From CAVQFO01 sp963711725 (GTDB taxonomy: Bacteria > Pseudomonadota > Gammaproteobacteria > Nitrococcales > Aquisalimonadaceae), in contig CAVQFO010000018.1 of assembly GCA_963711725.1 (NCBI GenBank), positions 210,049 to 274,048 on the forward strand: a DNA stretch of 64,000 nucleotides. The letters run 5' to 3'. The position numbers were made by a program, and so were the translations under genes. Below are positions 9,800-18,436 of this stretch, one piece after another; position 1 is the first letter of the stretch, and each line of letters begins with the position of its first letter. Below the pieces are notes generated by a model, which saw only the letters and a program-made list of their open reading frames with translations, was not told the DNA's origin and did no database searches.

Positions 9800-10064
9800 G
9801 ATTTTTGCCCCCGCTCCGGGGAAACTCTGGCTCTTGCGCGGGGCCGCGTCGCAGCGGTCTCTTGGACCATGTCCCAAAGGGCTGGGCGCGGTTACGCGAA
9901 TGAATCAGGGTCGTCCCGGTTCATGTTAAAGCGGCCACGAGACCGCGCGGAAAGGTGGATAAACGGCAAACGGGGAAGGGTCGATATGTTTTTGTTCAGC
10001 CGCTTCCCTGCGTCGCGCGAATGCCCTGGAAAACAAGGGCGCCACCGCTTGTTATTCTGATCCC

Positions 10065-10088
10065 CCAACTGATAGTGCCATCAGTTGG
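10065..10088. repeat. Perfect inverted repeat, 9-base arms
   Basis: CCAACTGAT and ATCAGTTGG are separated by six bases. There is no T-run on either side, so it does not read as a terminator; an operator or the remains of another element are both possible. Confidence 0.4.
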
Positions 10089-10163
10089 ACGCCTTGAATT
10101 TCATCGAATATCGAGCTTGCCGTCAAGGTCGTGACCCGAGTGGGACATTTTGGTTATTCTCAG

Positions 10164-10219
10164 CTAGGGAGGCGCTGATCTAGTCTCGCGCCCGAGTGAA
10201 TAGATCAGCGTCTCCCTTG
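10164..10219. mobile_element. Short complete CTAG-flanked inverted-repeat element (56 bp)
   Basis: The left flank CTAG (10164-10167) is followed by GGAGGCGCTGATCTA; the right arm TGAATAGATCAGCGTCTCC is followed by CTTG (10216-10219). The two arms face each other across a few GC bases, so the transcript would fold as one hairpin. Same family as the copies at 17916, 40546, 40725, 42243, 42335 and 45511. Confidence 0.8.
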
Positions 10220-10283
10220 TGGGCGGGCTCCCCGAGAAAGCGGCCCGTATAACGACAACCATAAACCAAGGACAGCCACGCTT

Positions 10284-10703
10284 ATGACCATTCTGGTTTG
10301 CGACGATGATCCCCATACCCGCGCGCTGCATAGCCACTATCTGCGCAAGGCAGGTTACCGGGTGTTAACGGCCGCGTCCGCGGAGGACGCTTTCAAGCGC
10401 CTCGAACTGGACGATCCCCATGCGGAGCCGGAGGTCGAGTTGGTCTTGATGGATTTGATGATGCCGGAGATGGACGGTCTGGAAGCCTGCCGGCGCATTC
10501 AGGCGAGCGAAATCCATCGGGCCGTGCCCATTGTGTTCGTGAGCGCGGCGGAGCCCCAGGGCAATGCGCAGAATGCTTACGAATCCGGCGCCATCGACTT
10601 CGTGGCCAAGCCTGTGGATCCGGAGATCCTGCTCGCGCGGATCGACGCGCTGCTGAGCATAAAGCGGGATTTGGACGGAGAATCGGCGCCCACCCGGCAC
10701 TGA
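10284..10703 (+). CDS. Single-domain response regulator (CheY-like receiver)
   Basis: A 139-residue stand-alone receiver domain. It has the acidic pocket CDDD (residues 6-9), the phosphoacceptor Asp57 in LMDLMMPEMDG, Ser87 in the switch position and Lys109 in VAKPVD, so phosphorylation should work. No output domain and no adjacent kinase; it probably receives phosphate from a kinase elsewhere or acts in chemotaxis-like signalling. AAGGA lies upstream of ATG 10284. The C-terminal tail after LLSIKRDL is unremarkable. Confidence 0.88.
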   Translation: MTILVCDDDPHTRALHSHYLRKAGYRVLTAASAEDAFKRLELDDPHAEPEVELVLMDLMMPEMDGLEACRRIQASEIHRAVPIVFVSAAEPQGNAQNAYESGAIDFVAKPVDPEILLARIDALLSIKRDLDGESAPTRH

Positions 10704-10881
10704 TTGCGGACGGTTGGATGCGCGATTGGCCACGCTCCCTCGGCGATGACCGGCGGGGCGTGGCGAATGATGCGCGCGGTGTTGCTATGATTGGGCTAGA
10801 TCGCCGCGCGGTGTCTGGTCCATGGCCCCGTGCGGGATCGACTGCATACTGCGCAATTCGACCAAAGGACGTTTCGCCCCG

Positions 10882-11712
10882 ATGCCCCGTGTTCCCACGT
10901 CGTTCTCACTGTCTGTTCACCGCCCCCCGGAGGGCACGCCGGGCCTCTGGTTCGCGTTCCTCGAGCGAAAACTCCTGGTCCGCGACGACAATGCCATACC
11001 GGATGGCAACGGGCCGGGCGATTGGGGGTTGCGCGCGTTACGTACCCAGTTTATCGGCTTTCTGAACGATACCCCCTGCTTTTCCGCCGAGCTCGCGCCG
11101 GGTTCGGAAGCACCCCCGGGAATGAGTTTCCGAGACCTGCGCGGTCTGTTCGGGCGTTTGTCGGAAGACCTCATGGGTGTGGCGTCCCGTGCCGTTCAGG
11201 TGATGGATTGGGATCGGACCCATCAGTTCTGCGGTGCGTGCGGCACGCCGACGAAACTGGCTCCGACGCAACTGGCCCGGGTTTGCTCGGATCCGAAATG
11301 TCGGCAGATGTTCTTTCCGCGCCTGGCTCCGGCGATGATCGTTGCCGTGGAGCGTGGACCGGAGATCCTGCTGGGGCGTTCGCCTCATTTCCCGCCGGAG
11401 ATCTACAGCGTGCTGGCCGGCTTTGTGGAGCCCGGGGAAAGTGTGGAGGACGCCGTACACCGCGAAGTCCACGAGGAGACGCGCATCCGCGTGCGCAACG
11501 TGCGGTATTTCGGTAGTCAGCCCTGGCCGTTTCCCAATTCCCTTATGCTGGGCTACCAGGCGGACTATGAAAGCGGCGACGTCGTGCCCGAGCCGGGCGA
11601 AATCGAGGATGCGGGCTTCTTCCATGTGGACCGGCTGCCGAAGATGTTTCCGGGCAACGTCAGTATTTCCCAGTGGCTGATTCGCGATTTCATACGGCGT
11701 AACCAGCGGTAG
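10882..11712 (+). CDS. nudC: NAD+ diphosphatase / NAD-capped RNA hydrolase NudC
   Basis: A 276-residue Nudix enzyme that cleaves NAD(H) to NMN and AMP and removes NAD caps from RNA. A zinc ribbon (CGAC and CSDPKC) precedes the Nudix box GFVEPGESVEDAVHREVHEE, and the NudC-specific SQPWPFPNS motif follows. All three together separate it from other Nudix hydrolases. ATG 10882 was preferred over an in-frame ATG 60 bases upstream because family homology begins here and AAGGAC precedes it. Confidence 0.93.
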   Translation: MPRVPTSFSLSVHRPPEGTPGLWFAFLERKLLVRDDNAIPDGNGPGDWGLRALRTQFIGFLNDTPCFSAELAPGSEAPPGMSFRDLRGLFGRLSEDLMGVASRAVQVMDWDRTHQFCGACGTPTKLAPTQLARVCSDPKCRQMFFPRLAPAMIVAVERGPEILLGRSPHFPPEIYSVLAGFVEPGESVEDAVHREVHEETRIRVRNVRYFGSQPWPFPNSLMLGYQADYESGDVVPEPGEIEDAGFFHVDRLPKMFPGNVSISQWLIRDFIRRNQR

Positions 11713-11798
11713 AACGGTGCCGAGTCATTCCCGTGCGGGAGCCGTCCCGGTATGCTGCCGATGGCGAGTCGATTGAGAGTCGGGCGGAGGCGGAACGT

Positions 11799-12756
11799 AT
11801 GGGGGAGGGACCGAAAAGGGCATCATCGGAAAAGCCACGAATCGGCTTGGCTCTGGGTAGTGGATCGGCCCGTGGCTGGGCTCATATCGGCGTGCTTCGG
11901 GCGCTTGGAGAGGCCGGAATCGAGCCTGACGTGGTGTGCGGTACGTCCATCGGTGCGATTGTCGGTGCGCTCTACGCCTCGGGGCGGCTTGACGCCTTCG
12001 AGGGCTGGGTCCGCAAACTTACCCGGCGGGATGTGTTGGCGTATCTCGATGTCTCGCTGGCGGGGGGTGGTTTCATCGAGGGCAAGCGGCTTGCCGATGT
12101 GTTCCGGGCGCATTTCGGCGGACACCACCATCGAGCAACTTCCCGTCCCGTTCGTCGCGGTTGCCACCGATCTCATGTCGGGCAGGGAAGTCTGGCTGCG
12201 CAAAGGCTCCCTGCTCCAGGCGCTACGGGCGAGCATGTCGCTGCCCGGGATATTTACACCGGTGAAACAGAACGGCACTTGGCTGGTCGACGGGGGGCTG
12301 GTGAATCCGGTGCCGATCTCGGTGTGCCGCGCCCTTGGCGCGGATCTGGTGATTGCCGTGAACCTCAACGGCGATTTGGTGGGGCGGCATTTGCAGAAAT
12401 ATCGATCGGAGCGCTCCGAGCAGGTCAGCAAGGCGGCGGCCCAGGCTCTGGAGGCGGAAGAGAAGGACTGGCTCGACCGCCTGTCCTCTCAGTTCAGGGA
12501 GCGGGTGGGTTTCCTGCGCAACCAGATGATGCCGGCCGATGGCGCTCCGGGGATGTTCGATGTGATTGCAGGCAGTCTGAACATCATGCAGGATCGCATC
12601 ACACGCAGTCGGATGGCCGGTGATCCGCCGGATTTTACGGTCAGTCCTCGCTTGGCCCACTTGGGCCTGTTGGAGTTCGACCGCGCAGAAGAGGCGATTG
12701 CCGAAGGGCAGGCGGCAATGCGCCAAATCCTACCGGCCCTGCGGGACATCGTTTGA
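11799..12756 (+). pseudogene. Patatin-like phospholipase, RssA-type, frameshifted
   Basis: A serine lipid acyl hydrolase of the patatin family, closest in style to RssA. It has the glycine-rich oxyanion motif GLALGSGSARGWAHIG, the nucleophile motif GTSIGAIVGA and the catalytic Asp motif DGGLVNPVP. ATG 11799 has GGAGG 8 bases upstream. The frame shifts once near 12115-12122, within TTCGGCGGACACC; dropping one base gives a continuous AHFGDTTIEQLPVPF. The corrected protein is about 318 residues, normal for the family. Probably a single-base insertion or sequence error. Confidence 0.82.
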
Positions 12757-12799
12757 AACGCGGGCTACAGATTCACTATTCAGTTGGTATTCAAAGGGC

Positions 12800-14128
12800 A
12801 TGAGCGAAGAAAACAATCGATGTGACGTGCTGGTTATTGGGGGCGGACCGGCGGGATCGACGGTATCGACACTGCTGGCGGAAAAGGGCCGCCGGGTCAC
12901 GCTGCTGGAGAAGGATGTGTTCCCGCGCTTTCACATCGGGGAGTCCTTGCTGCCGCTCAGTTTGCCGATCTTCGAGCGGTTGGGCGTTGCGGATCAGGTG
13001 CGGGCCATCGGCATCAAGAAGCTGGGCGCCGAGTTTGTTTCGCCGAAGCACGATCACACCACGACTTTCTACTTTGCGAAGGCCTTGGACAAGGCGCACC
13101 CCAGCGCGTATGAGGTGCGGCGGTCCGAATTGGACAAGATCCTGCTGGATAACGCCGCGGCCAAGGGCGTGGACGTTCACCAGGGCACCCGGGTGATCGA
13201 GGTTGATACCGATACCGCGGGTCCGTGCCGGGTGACAGCGAAAGACAGCCAGGGGAATATGCGGGTTTGGGAGGCCGGTTTCGTGGTGGACGCCAGCGGG
13301 CGGGACACCCTCATGGCTGGGAAACTGGGCGCCAAGCAGCGCAACCCGAAACACGCCAGCGCCGCCATATTCAGTCATTTCGAAGGTTGTGAGCGGCTGG
13401 AAGGGGAGAACGAAGGCAATATCAGCATCGCCTGGTTTCAGCACGGCTGGTTCTGGTTTATCCCGTTCAGCGACGGCCAGGTGAGCGTCGGCGCGGTGTG
13501 TTGGCCGTACTACCTCAAGCGGCGCCGCGGCGATCTGGATGCGTTCCTGTGGGACACCATCAAGCTCTGTCCGAAATTGGCCGCACGGATGGAGAATGCC
13601 CGGATGACCATGCCCGCTCAGGCCACCGGCAATTATTCCTACGGATCGAACGTGATGATGGGCGATCGCTACATGCTGGTCGGCGATTCCTACGCCTTCG
13701 TGGATCCGGTGTTTTCCAGCGGCGTTCACATTGCGTTGAACAGCGCGGTAATGGCCGTCGATGTGGTCCAGGCAACCTTGGACGAGGATCCACAATTACC
13801 AAAGATCAAAAAGGCTTACGAAAAGAAAATAAGAAACTCTCTTAAGGTCTTTTCGTGGTTTATCTACCGCATTACCCAGCCGGCAATGCGTGGGCTGTTC
13901 ATGAATCCGCGCAACATACTCCGGGTGGAAGAGGCGATGCTGTCGCTGCTGGCGGGCGATCTCTATCGCGATACGCCCGTGCGCCAGCGGCTGGCGTTCT
14001 TCAAGTTCCTGTACTACGTCGTGTTCGTAACCCACCCCATTGCCAACATCCGGCACATGTTGCGGCGGCGATCCGGCTTGGGGGATGCGGATCCCGCCAC
14101 CGAGGGGCAGCCCGCGACTTCCAGTTAG
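12800..14128 (+). CDS. FAD-dependent oxidoreductase, tryptophan-halogenase / geranylgeranyl-reductase superfamily
   Basis: A 442-residue flavoprotein. The FAD dinucleotide motif is at the N-terminus (VLVIGGGPAGSTVSTLLAEK), a second FAD motif is in MLVGDSYAFVDPVFSSG, and HGWFWFIPF matches the GWxWxIP signature of flavin-dependent halogenases. That signature also occurs in non-halogenating relatives, and there is no biosynthetic cluster or reductase next door, so halogenation is not shown. The segment 13790-13850 is unusually A-rich and encodes a lysine-rich helix. Starts 43 bases after the patatin gene on the same strand. Confidence 0.8.
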   Translation: MSEENNRCDVLVIGGGPAGSTVSTLLAEKGRRVTLLEKDVFPRFHIGESLLPLSLPIFERLGVADQVRAIGIKKLGAEFVSPKHDHTTTFYFAKALDKAHPSAYEVRRSELDKILLDNAAAKGVDVHQGTRVIEVDTDTAGPCRVTAKDSQGNMRVWEAGFVVDASGRDTLMAGKLGAKQRNPKHASAAIFSHFEGCERLEGENEGNISIAWFQHGWFWFIPFSDGQVSVGAVCWPYYLKRRRGDLDAFLWDTIKLCPKLAARMENARMTMPAQATGNYSYGSNVMMGDRYMLVGDSYAFVDPVFSSGVHIALNSAVMAVDVVQATLDEDPQLPKIKKAYEKKIRNSLKVFSWFIYRITQPAMRGLFMNPRNILRVEEAMLSLLAGDLYRDTPVRQRLAFFKFLYYVVFVTHPIANIRHMLRRRSGLGDADPATEGQPATSS

Positions 14129-14184
14129 CCGGCCGGGACCGAGCGAGCTGCTACTTCTGGCGTGGGCGCCGGTGTCTCCACGCG

Positions 14185-15469
14185 CTAGTAGCCGTAGGCA
14201 AGGTCCCTGAGGAAGAGGGCGATTTGCGGGAAGGTGATGAGCAGTCGCGGTCGCGAGCAGGAGAATCAAGATGAAGGGTGGCGTGCCCCTGATGACCTCC
14301 AGGTAGGGACGTCGAAACACCGCGATGGCGGTGAATATATCGCAGCCGAATGGGGGCGTTGCGGAGCCGATGGCCACCTGCAGGGTGACCAGCGTGCCGA
14401 CCAGGACCGGGTCGAGATGGGCGGCCTGGACCACCGGCGCGAAAATGGGGGTGAGAATGAGGATCACCACAATGGGGTCCACAAACATGCACCCCACGAA
14501 ATACGCCACGGAGATGACCACCATCACGAGAATGGGGCTGTTGCCCGCGTGCTGGACGAAATCGCCGAGGATGGCGCTGGGGATCTGGGCGAAGGATATG
14601 GCCCAGGAGAAAGCAGCGCCGGCGGCGACCAGAATGAACACGACCGCCGTCACCAGTCCGGTGGACAGGGCGATGTCGGGCAGATCGCCCCATTTCACCA
14701 CCCGGAACACGAAGATCTCCAGGAACAGTGCGTAGAGCACCGACATGGCCGCGGCTTCCGTCGGGCTGAACAGGCCGGCGTAGATGCCGCCAATCACGAT
14801 CACCGGAAATCCCAGCGGCAATAAGGCCTTGCGCAGGGCCTTAATGCGCGTGGGCCAGTCGGCCCTGGGCTGAATGGGGACGTCCTGGAAGCGGGCGTTG
14901 ATGTAGCAGTAGGTCGAAAACAGCGCCAGGATGAGCAGCCCCGGGCCGATGCCGGCTATGAACAGTTCGCCCACCGAGGTTCCCGAAACCACACCGTAGA
15001 CAATCATGCCGATGCTGGGCGGGATCATCAGGGCGATGTCGCTGGAGTTGATGATAAGCGCCAGGGCAAAGCTGTCCTTGTAGCCCGCTTCCAGCAGTTT
15101 GGGCCGCAGGGGCGTGCCCATGGCGACCACGGTGGCCTGGGTGGAGCCGGACACGGCGCCGAACAGGGTACAGCTCACCGCGGTGGTGATGGGCAGCCCG
15201 CCGCGCAGGTGCCTCACGAACGCCAGGACCAGATCCAGCAGGCGGTCTGCCGTATGGCCCTTGGTCATGATGTCGGCGGCCAGTATGAACATGGGCACGG
15301 CGATGAGCACAGTGGGTTTCACGCCGCCGATCATTTGCTGAATCAGCAGGGTGGGGTCCACCGGCAGGAAGCCGATAACCAGGGCCAAGGCCCCGGCCGA
15401 CAACGGCACCATCATCGGAAACCCGAGCAGGAGCAGGATCAGGAGGATCGCGACGATATAAGTAATCAT
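14185..15469 (-). CDS. TRAP transporter large permease DctM, frameshift near the 3' end
   Basis: The 12-14-helix subunit that couples Na+ flow to solute uptake. Sequence is continuous from ATG 15469 (TYIVAILLILLLLGFPMMVP) through the family motifs (PLRPKLLEAGYKDSFALAL, GSATPPFGCDIFTA). Near 14245-14250 one extra base moves the frame; the correct reading gives the standard C-terminus LLITFPQIALFLRDLAYGY with the stop at 14185-14187, while the unshifted frame runs on to 13796 without homology. Its start overlaps the dctQ stop by one base. The ligand is undetermined. Confidence 0.88.
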
Positions 15470-16035
15470 CAGAGGTAGCTCGCCGATTCGTCGTATTCGT
15501 CTTTTTCTTCAAAGGACAGGTGCGCGCCGGGGGTGATCAGATTGCGGATCACGGCGAGCACGTACTGGATTCCGGCAAGAAGAAATCCAACCGGCACCCA
15601 GAGGTACACCGTCCACCAGGGTATTTGCAGGGCGGGCGTCGAGCCGCCGTAGCGATACTGCTGCAGCGTATATTGCAGAGAGTAGTAACAGAGCACGAAC
15701 ATCAGTGCGGCGGTGCCGACCAGAATAACCAGCAGCAGCCCCTTGCGGGACTTGCCGGTGAGTTGGTCGTAGAAGGCGGACATGCGAATGTGCCTTGCGC
15801 GGCGAGCTGCGTAGCCGATGCCGAGGAAGGTCACCAGGATGATCAGGATCTGGTTGACGTCCTGGGAGAACGTAAGGCTGTTGTTGAAGAGATTGCGCGC
15901 GACGACGTTGGCGATATTCATGGCCGCCATCAGCAGAATGCTCGCGATCAGCACCCACCGCTCGACGAAGGCCGTGGTTCGATCGATAGCCTGGAGAACC
16001 GCGCGTAAGGGGGATCCGCTGGTGTTGTTGTTCAT
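15469..16035 (-). CDS. TRAP transporter small permease DctQ
   Basis: A 188-residue membrane protein with four predicted helices (WVLIASILLMAAMNIANVVA, ILIILVTFLGIGYAA, LLLVILVGTAALMFVLCYYS, VYLWVPVGFLLAGIQYVLAV). The segment SQDVNQILIILVTFLGIGYA followed by HIRM is typical of DctQ. It precedes dctM with a one-base TGATG overlap and is divergent from the binding-protein gene at 16255. The complex imports an organic acid or similar anion driven by a Na+ gradient. Confidence 0.9.
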   Translation of the reverse strand: MNNNTSGSPLRAVLQAIDRTTAFVERWVLIASILLMAAMNIANVVARNLFNNSLTFSQDVNQILIILVTFLGIGYAARRARHIRMSAFYDQLTGKSRKGLLLVILVGTAALMFVLCYYSLQYTLQQYRYGGSTPALQIPWWTVYLWVPVGFLLAGIQYVLAVIRNLITPGAHLSFEEKDEYDESASYL

Positions 16036-16254
16036 GGAGTTTGGACGGTCCGGCTGTTTTAACTTTTTACAGCCTACACATCTGCATGACAGATTTCACG
16101 GCGCTGCCCGCCCTGCACGGTGCGGTTCGCTGTGGTAGGGTAAATGCCTTCATCTCGGTGCCGCGGCCCGCACTGTTCGATCCTGACCGGAATCATCTGC
16201 TCGCCCTGATGCGGCACCACGGAATTTTGGCCGAGCAGCCCAGGGAGGCAATCC

Positions 16255-17343
16255 ATGTTTCGTCGTGTAGCGCTCGTCTCGTTTATCTGTCTTCTGGCTG
16301 TGGCTGTCATCGGCTGTGGCAAACAGTCCGACAAGGAGGGCGGAAAGAACGCCGCGGACAACGGCGCCGCCGCCACCAAGCCTCAGCAAACCTGGCGTTT
16401 TGCCATCGAGGAGGTCGAGGGCAGCGTTCAGGACCACTACGCCCAGAAGTTCGCGCAGCTTATTCAGGAAAAGACGGGCGGCCGCATCAAGGTGGATGTG
16501 TATCCCTACGGAAGCCTGGGCAGTTCCTCCCAGGTCACGGAGCAGGTACAGAGCGGCGCGATCCAGTTTGCTTTCGCCTCGCCCGGGCATCTGGGCTCGG
16601 TGATTCCGGAAGTACAGGTTTTTACGCTGAACTTCCTGTTTTCGGATGACGACAAGGTTAACGAGGAGGTGCTCAGCGACAGCCCGGAGCTCTACAAGGC
16701 TCTGGACGAGGCCTATCGCGAGAAGTCGCTGCACATCCTGGACGCGATTCAGGAAGGCTGGATGGTCTGGACGGCCAACAAGCCCATCAGGACGCCGTCC
16801 GATTTCAACGGCGTGAAGATCCGGGTGATGAATTCGCCGCTGTTGCTCGATACCTACGAGGCTTACGGCGCCAATCCCACGCCCATGGACTATTCCGAGG
16901 TCTACAGCGGTTTGCAGTTGGGCATCATCGACGCCCAGGTCAATCCGGTGTTCGCGATCCAGGAGATGAGTTTCTACGAAGTGCAGAAGGACATGATCTT
17001 CGCGCACCAACTGCCGTTCATGGCCACGGTGGTTACCAATCCGAAGTTCTTCGATGGCTTGTCCGATGATCTTCGGGGCAAGGTGAACGAGGCGGTTGGC
17101 GAGCTGCACGAATACATCTACGGCGTACAGCAGAAGTTGAATGAGGATCGCCTCGCAACCATCAAGAAGAATAGCAACATCAATATCGTGAAGCTGACCG
17201 ACGACCAACGGGCGCAATTCCGGAAGGCCTCCATGCCGGTGCGGGACAAGTACAAGGATCTGGCGGGAGAGCGGGGCGCCAAGATCCTCGGTATCGTCGA
17301 GAAGCGTGTGAAGGAAGTGGAATCAGAGACGGGCAAGGACTGA
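16255..17343 (+). CDS. TRAP transporter substrate-binding lipoprotein, DctP family
   Basis: A 362-residue solute receptor. The signal peptide LVSFICLLAVAVIGC ends in a lipobox, so the receptor is membrane-anchored instead of free in the periplasm, less usual for TRAP receptors of gram-negative bacteria. Family motifs include VEGSVQDHYAQKFAQLI, GSLGSSSQVTEQVQSGAIQF and GVKIRVMNSPLL, whose Arg is the usual carboxylate clamp. AGGGAGG precedes ATG 16255. Divergent from dctQM; the 219-base gap should hold both promoters. Confidence 0.9.
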   Translation: MFRRVALVSFICLLAVAVIGCGKQSDKEGGKNAADNGAAATKPQQTWRFAIEEVEGSVQDHYAQKFAQLIQEKTGGRIKVDVYPYGSLGSSSQVTEQVQSGAIQFAFASPGHLGSVIPEVQVFTLNFLFSDDDKVNEEVLSDSPELYKALDEAYREKSLHILDAIQEGWMVWTANKPIRTPSDFNGVKIRVMNSPLLLDTYEAYGANPTPMDYSEVYSGLQLGIIDAQVNPVFAIQEMSFYEVQKDMIFAHQLPFMATVVTNPKFFDGLSDDLRGKVNEAVGELHEYIYGVQQKLNEDRLATIKKNSNINIVKLTDDQRAQFRKASMPVRDKYKDLAGERGAKILGIVEKRVKEVESETGKD

Positions 17344-17362
17344 CGGCTCGGAGTGCAACGCC

Positions 17363-17920
17363 ATGACGGGGACCGCCGACAACGATTTGCTCCTGGGTTC
17401 CCCGGCGAGGGATTTTCGTCTGCCCGATACCAATGGCCAGACGGTGGCGCTGAGCGACTTCGCGGATTCACGTGGCTTGTTGGTCGCCTTCATCTGCAAT
17501 CATTGCCCGTTTGTTCTGCATGTCGCCCCCACTCTGGCCGAACTGGCCCGGGAATACATGGCTCTGGGAATCGCTGTGGTCGGCATCAACCCCAACGACG
17601 CCGAACGCTCCCCCGCCGACGCCCCTGAAGCCATGGCCCGGGAGAAGGCCCGCCAGGGCTATCCGTTTCCCTATCTGTACGACGCTGAGCAAACCGTGGC
17701 GCGTGCCTATGGCGCGGTGTGCACTCCAGAGTTCTTCCTGTTCGACGATGAGCGGCTTCTGGCCTATCACGGCCGTTTCGACGACAGTACGCCGGCTTCG
17801 GGTAGCAAGGCCTCGGGAGACGATCTGCGCGAGGCTCTGGATGCTCTGTTGACCGGTCGGCCGATGCCGGACAGGCAGGTTCCGGCCATGGGTTGTGGCA
17901 TCAAATGGCGCGCGGCTTAG
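17363..17920 (+). CDS. Thioredoxin-fold protein, AhpC/TSA-like
   Basis: A 185-residue cytoplasmic thioredoxin-fold protein. The redox motif CNHCPFV follows the second strand, and GIAVVGINPNDAERSPADAP and CTPEFFLFD are typical of the thioredoxin-like/alkyl hydroperoxide reductase family of this length. GGAG lies upstream of ATG 17363, 19 bases after dctP. The stop codon TAG (17918-17920) lies at the left end of the element at 17916-17972, so the last residues may have been shaped by that insertion. Confidence 0.85.
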   Translation: MTGTADNDLLLGSPARDFRLPDTNGQTVALSDFADSRGLLVAFICNHCPFVLHVAPTLAELAREYMALGIAVVGINPNDAERSPADAPEAMAREKARQGYPFPYLYDAEQTVARAYGAVCTPEFFLFDDERLLAYHGRFDDSTPASGSKASGDDLREALDALLTGRPMPDRQVPAMGCGIKWRAA

Positions 17921-17972
17921 GGAGACGTTGACCCAATCGACGCGCCCGCATGAGTGGATCATCGTCCCCTTG
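17916..17972. mobile_element. Degenerate CTAG-flanked inverted-repeat element (57 bp)
   Basis: CTTA is followed by GGGAGACGTTGACCCAATCG, a few GC bases, then GAGTGGATCATCGTCCCC and CTTG. Both arms differ from consensus at several bases, so this is an old copy. It lies between the convergent thioredoxin-fold and cupin genes and contains the stop codon of the former. Confidence 0.65.
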
Positions 17973-17986
17973 GACCGCTTGATTGC

Positions 17987-18436
17987 CTAAGTCTTGATCC
18001 GGCGGGAGACGTCGGCGTTTTCCCGGAGTCGCTCGAGCTCGCTTTCCCCGGGAAGATGTGGGCGGTCGCGTTCTCGATCGACGATACAGAGAAAGCCCAG
18101 GGCTTCTTTGCCGGTTGCGTGGAACTGATGATAGGCGCCGGGGGAGACGTAGACGCAGTCGTGCAATCCAATCGGCTCCACGCGGTTCTCCAGGACGACT
18201 TCACCGCGGCCACGAATGACCACCACCGTGTGGGGGTGATCATGGTTTTCCAGCGATGAGTAGCCGCCCGGCTGGATCTCGAAATAGCGGGTGAGGAAAT
18301 TCAGGGCCTGCTCGTCGCTTTCCTCGCCGAGCAGGGTTTGTCGCGTAATGTCCTTGAACCCGGTCCCGTCCGTCTTGTAGACCTTTTCGGGAACGCCGGC
18401 CCAACGGAAATTCTTTGCTCGCTTAACTTTCGCCAT
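17987..18436 (-). CDS. Cupin protein, candidate methylthioxylulose 5-phosphate sulfurylase
   Basis: A 149-residue single-domain cupin. The first metal motif is in ENHDHPHTVVVIRGRGE and the second in VSPGAYHQFH. It starts 14 bases inside the end of the RuBisCO-like gene, so the two are translationally coupled. In Rhodospirillum rubrum a cupin encoded with a RuBisCO-like protein releases the methylthio group from 1-methylthioxylulose 5-phosphate to give deoxyxylulose 5-phosphate. I infer the same role from context and family; a Cys in GFLCIVD may matter for catalysis. Other small-molecule roles cannot be excluded. Confidence 0.75.
   Translation of the reverse strand: MAKVKRAKNFRWAGVPEKVYKTDGTGFKDITRQTLLGEESDEQALNFLTRYFEIQPGGYSSLENHDHPHTVVVIRGRGEVVLENRVEPIGLHDCVYVSPGAYHQFHATGKEALGFLCIVDRERDRPHLPGESELERLRENADVSRRIKT

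Larger units (their letters stand above)
9800..10283. other. 484-base non-coding interval with two inverted repeats and one complete element
   Basis: No gene is supported. It contains the inverted repeat AACAAG...CTTGTT (10032-10053), a perfect 9-base stem CCAACTGAT...ATCAGTTGG (10065-10088), and the complete short element at 10164-10219. Any promoter for the response regulator should lie between 10220 and 10283. Confidence 0.5.

Noticed and set aside
9869..10060. Open frame of 63 codons on the plus strand
   Set aside because: Arginine-rich, no ribosome site, covers an inverted repeat and shows no recognisable sequence.
13796..14184. C-terminal extension of dctM past 14185
   Set aside because: It follows only from the frameshift near 14245; the family C-terminus and stop lie in the neighbouring frame.
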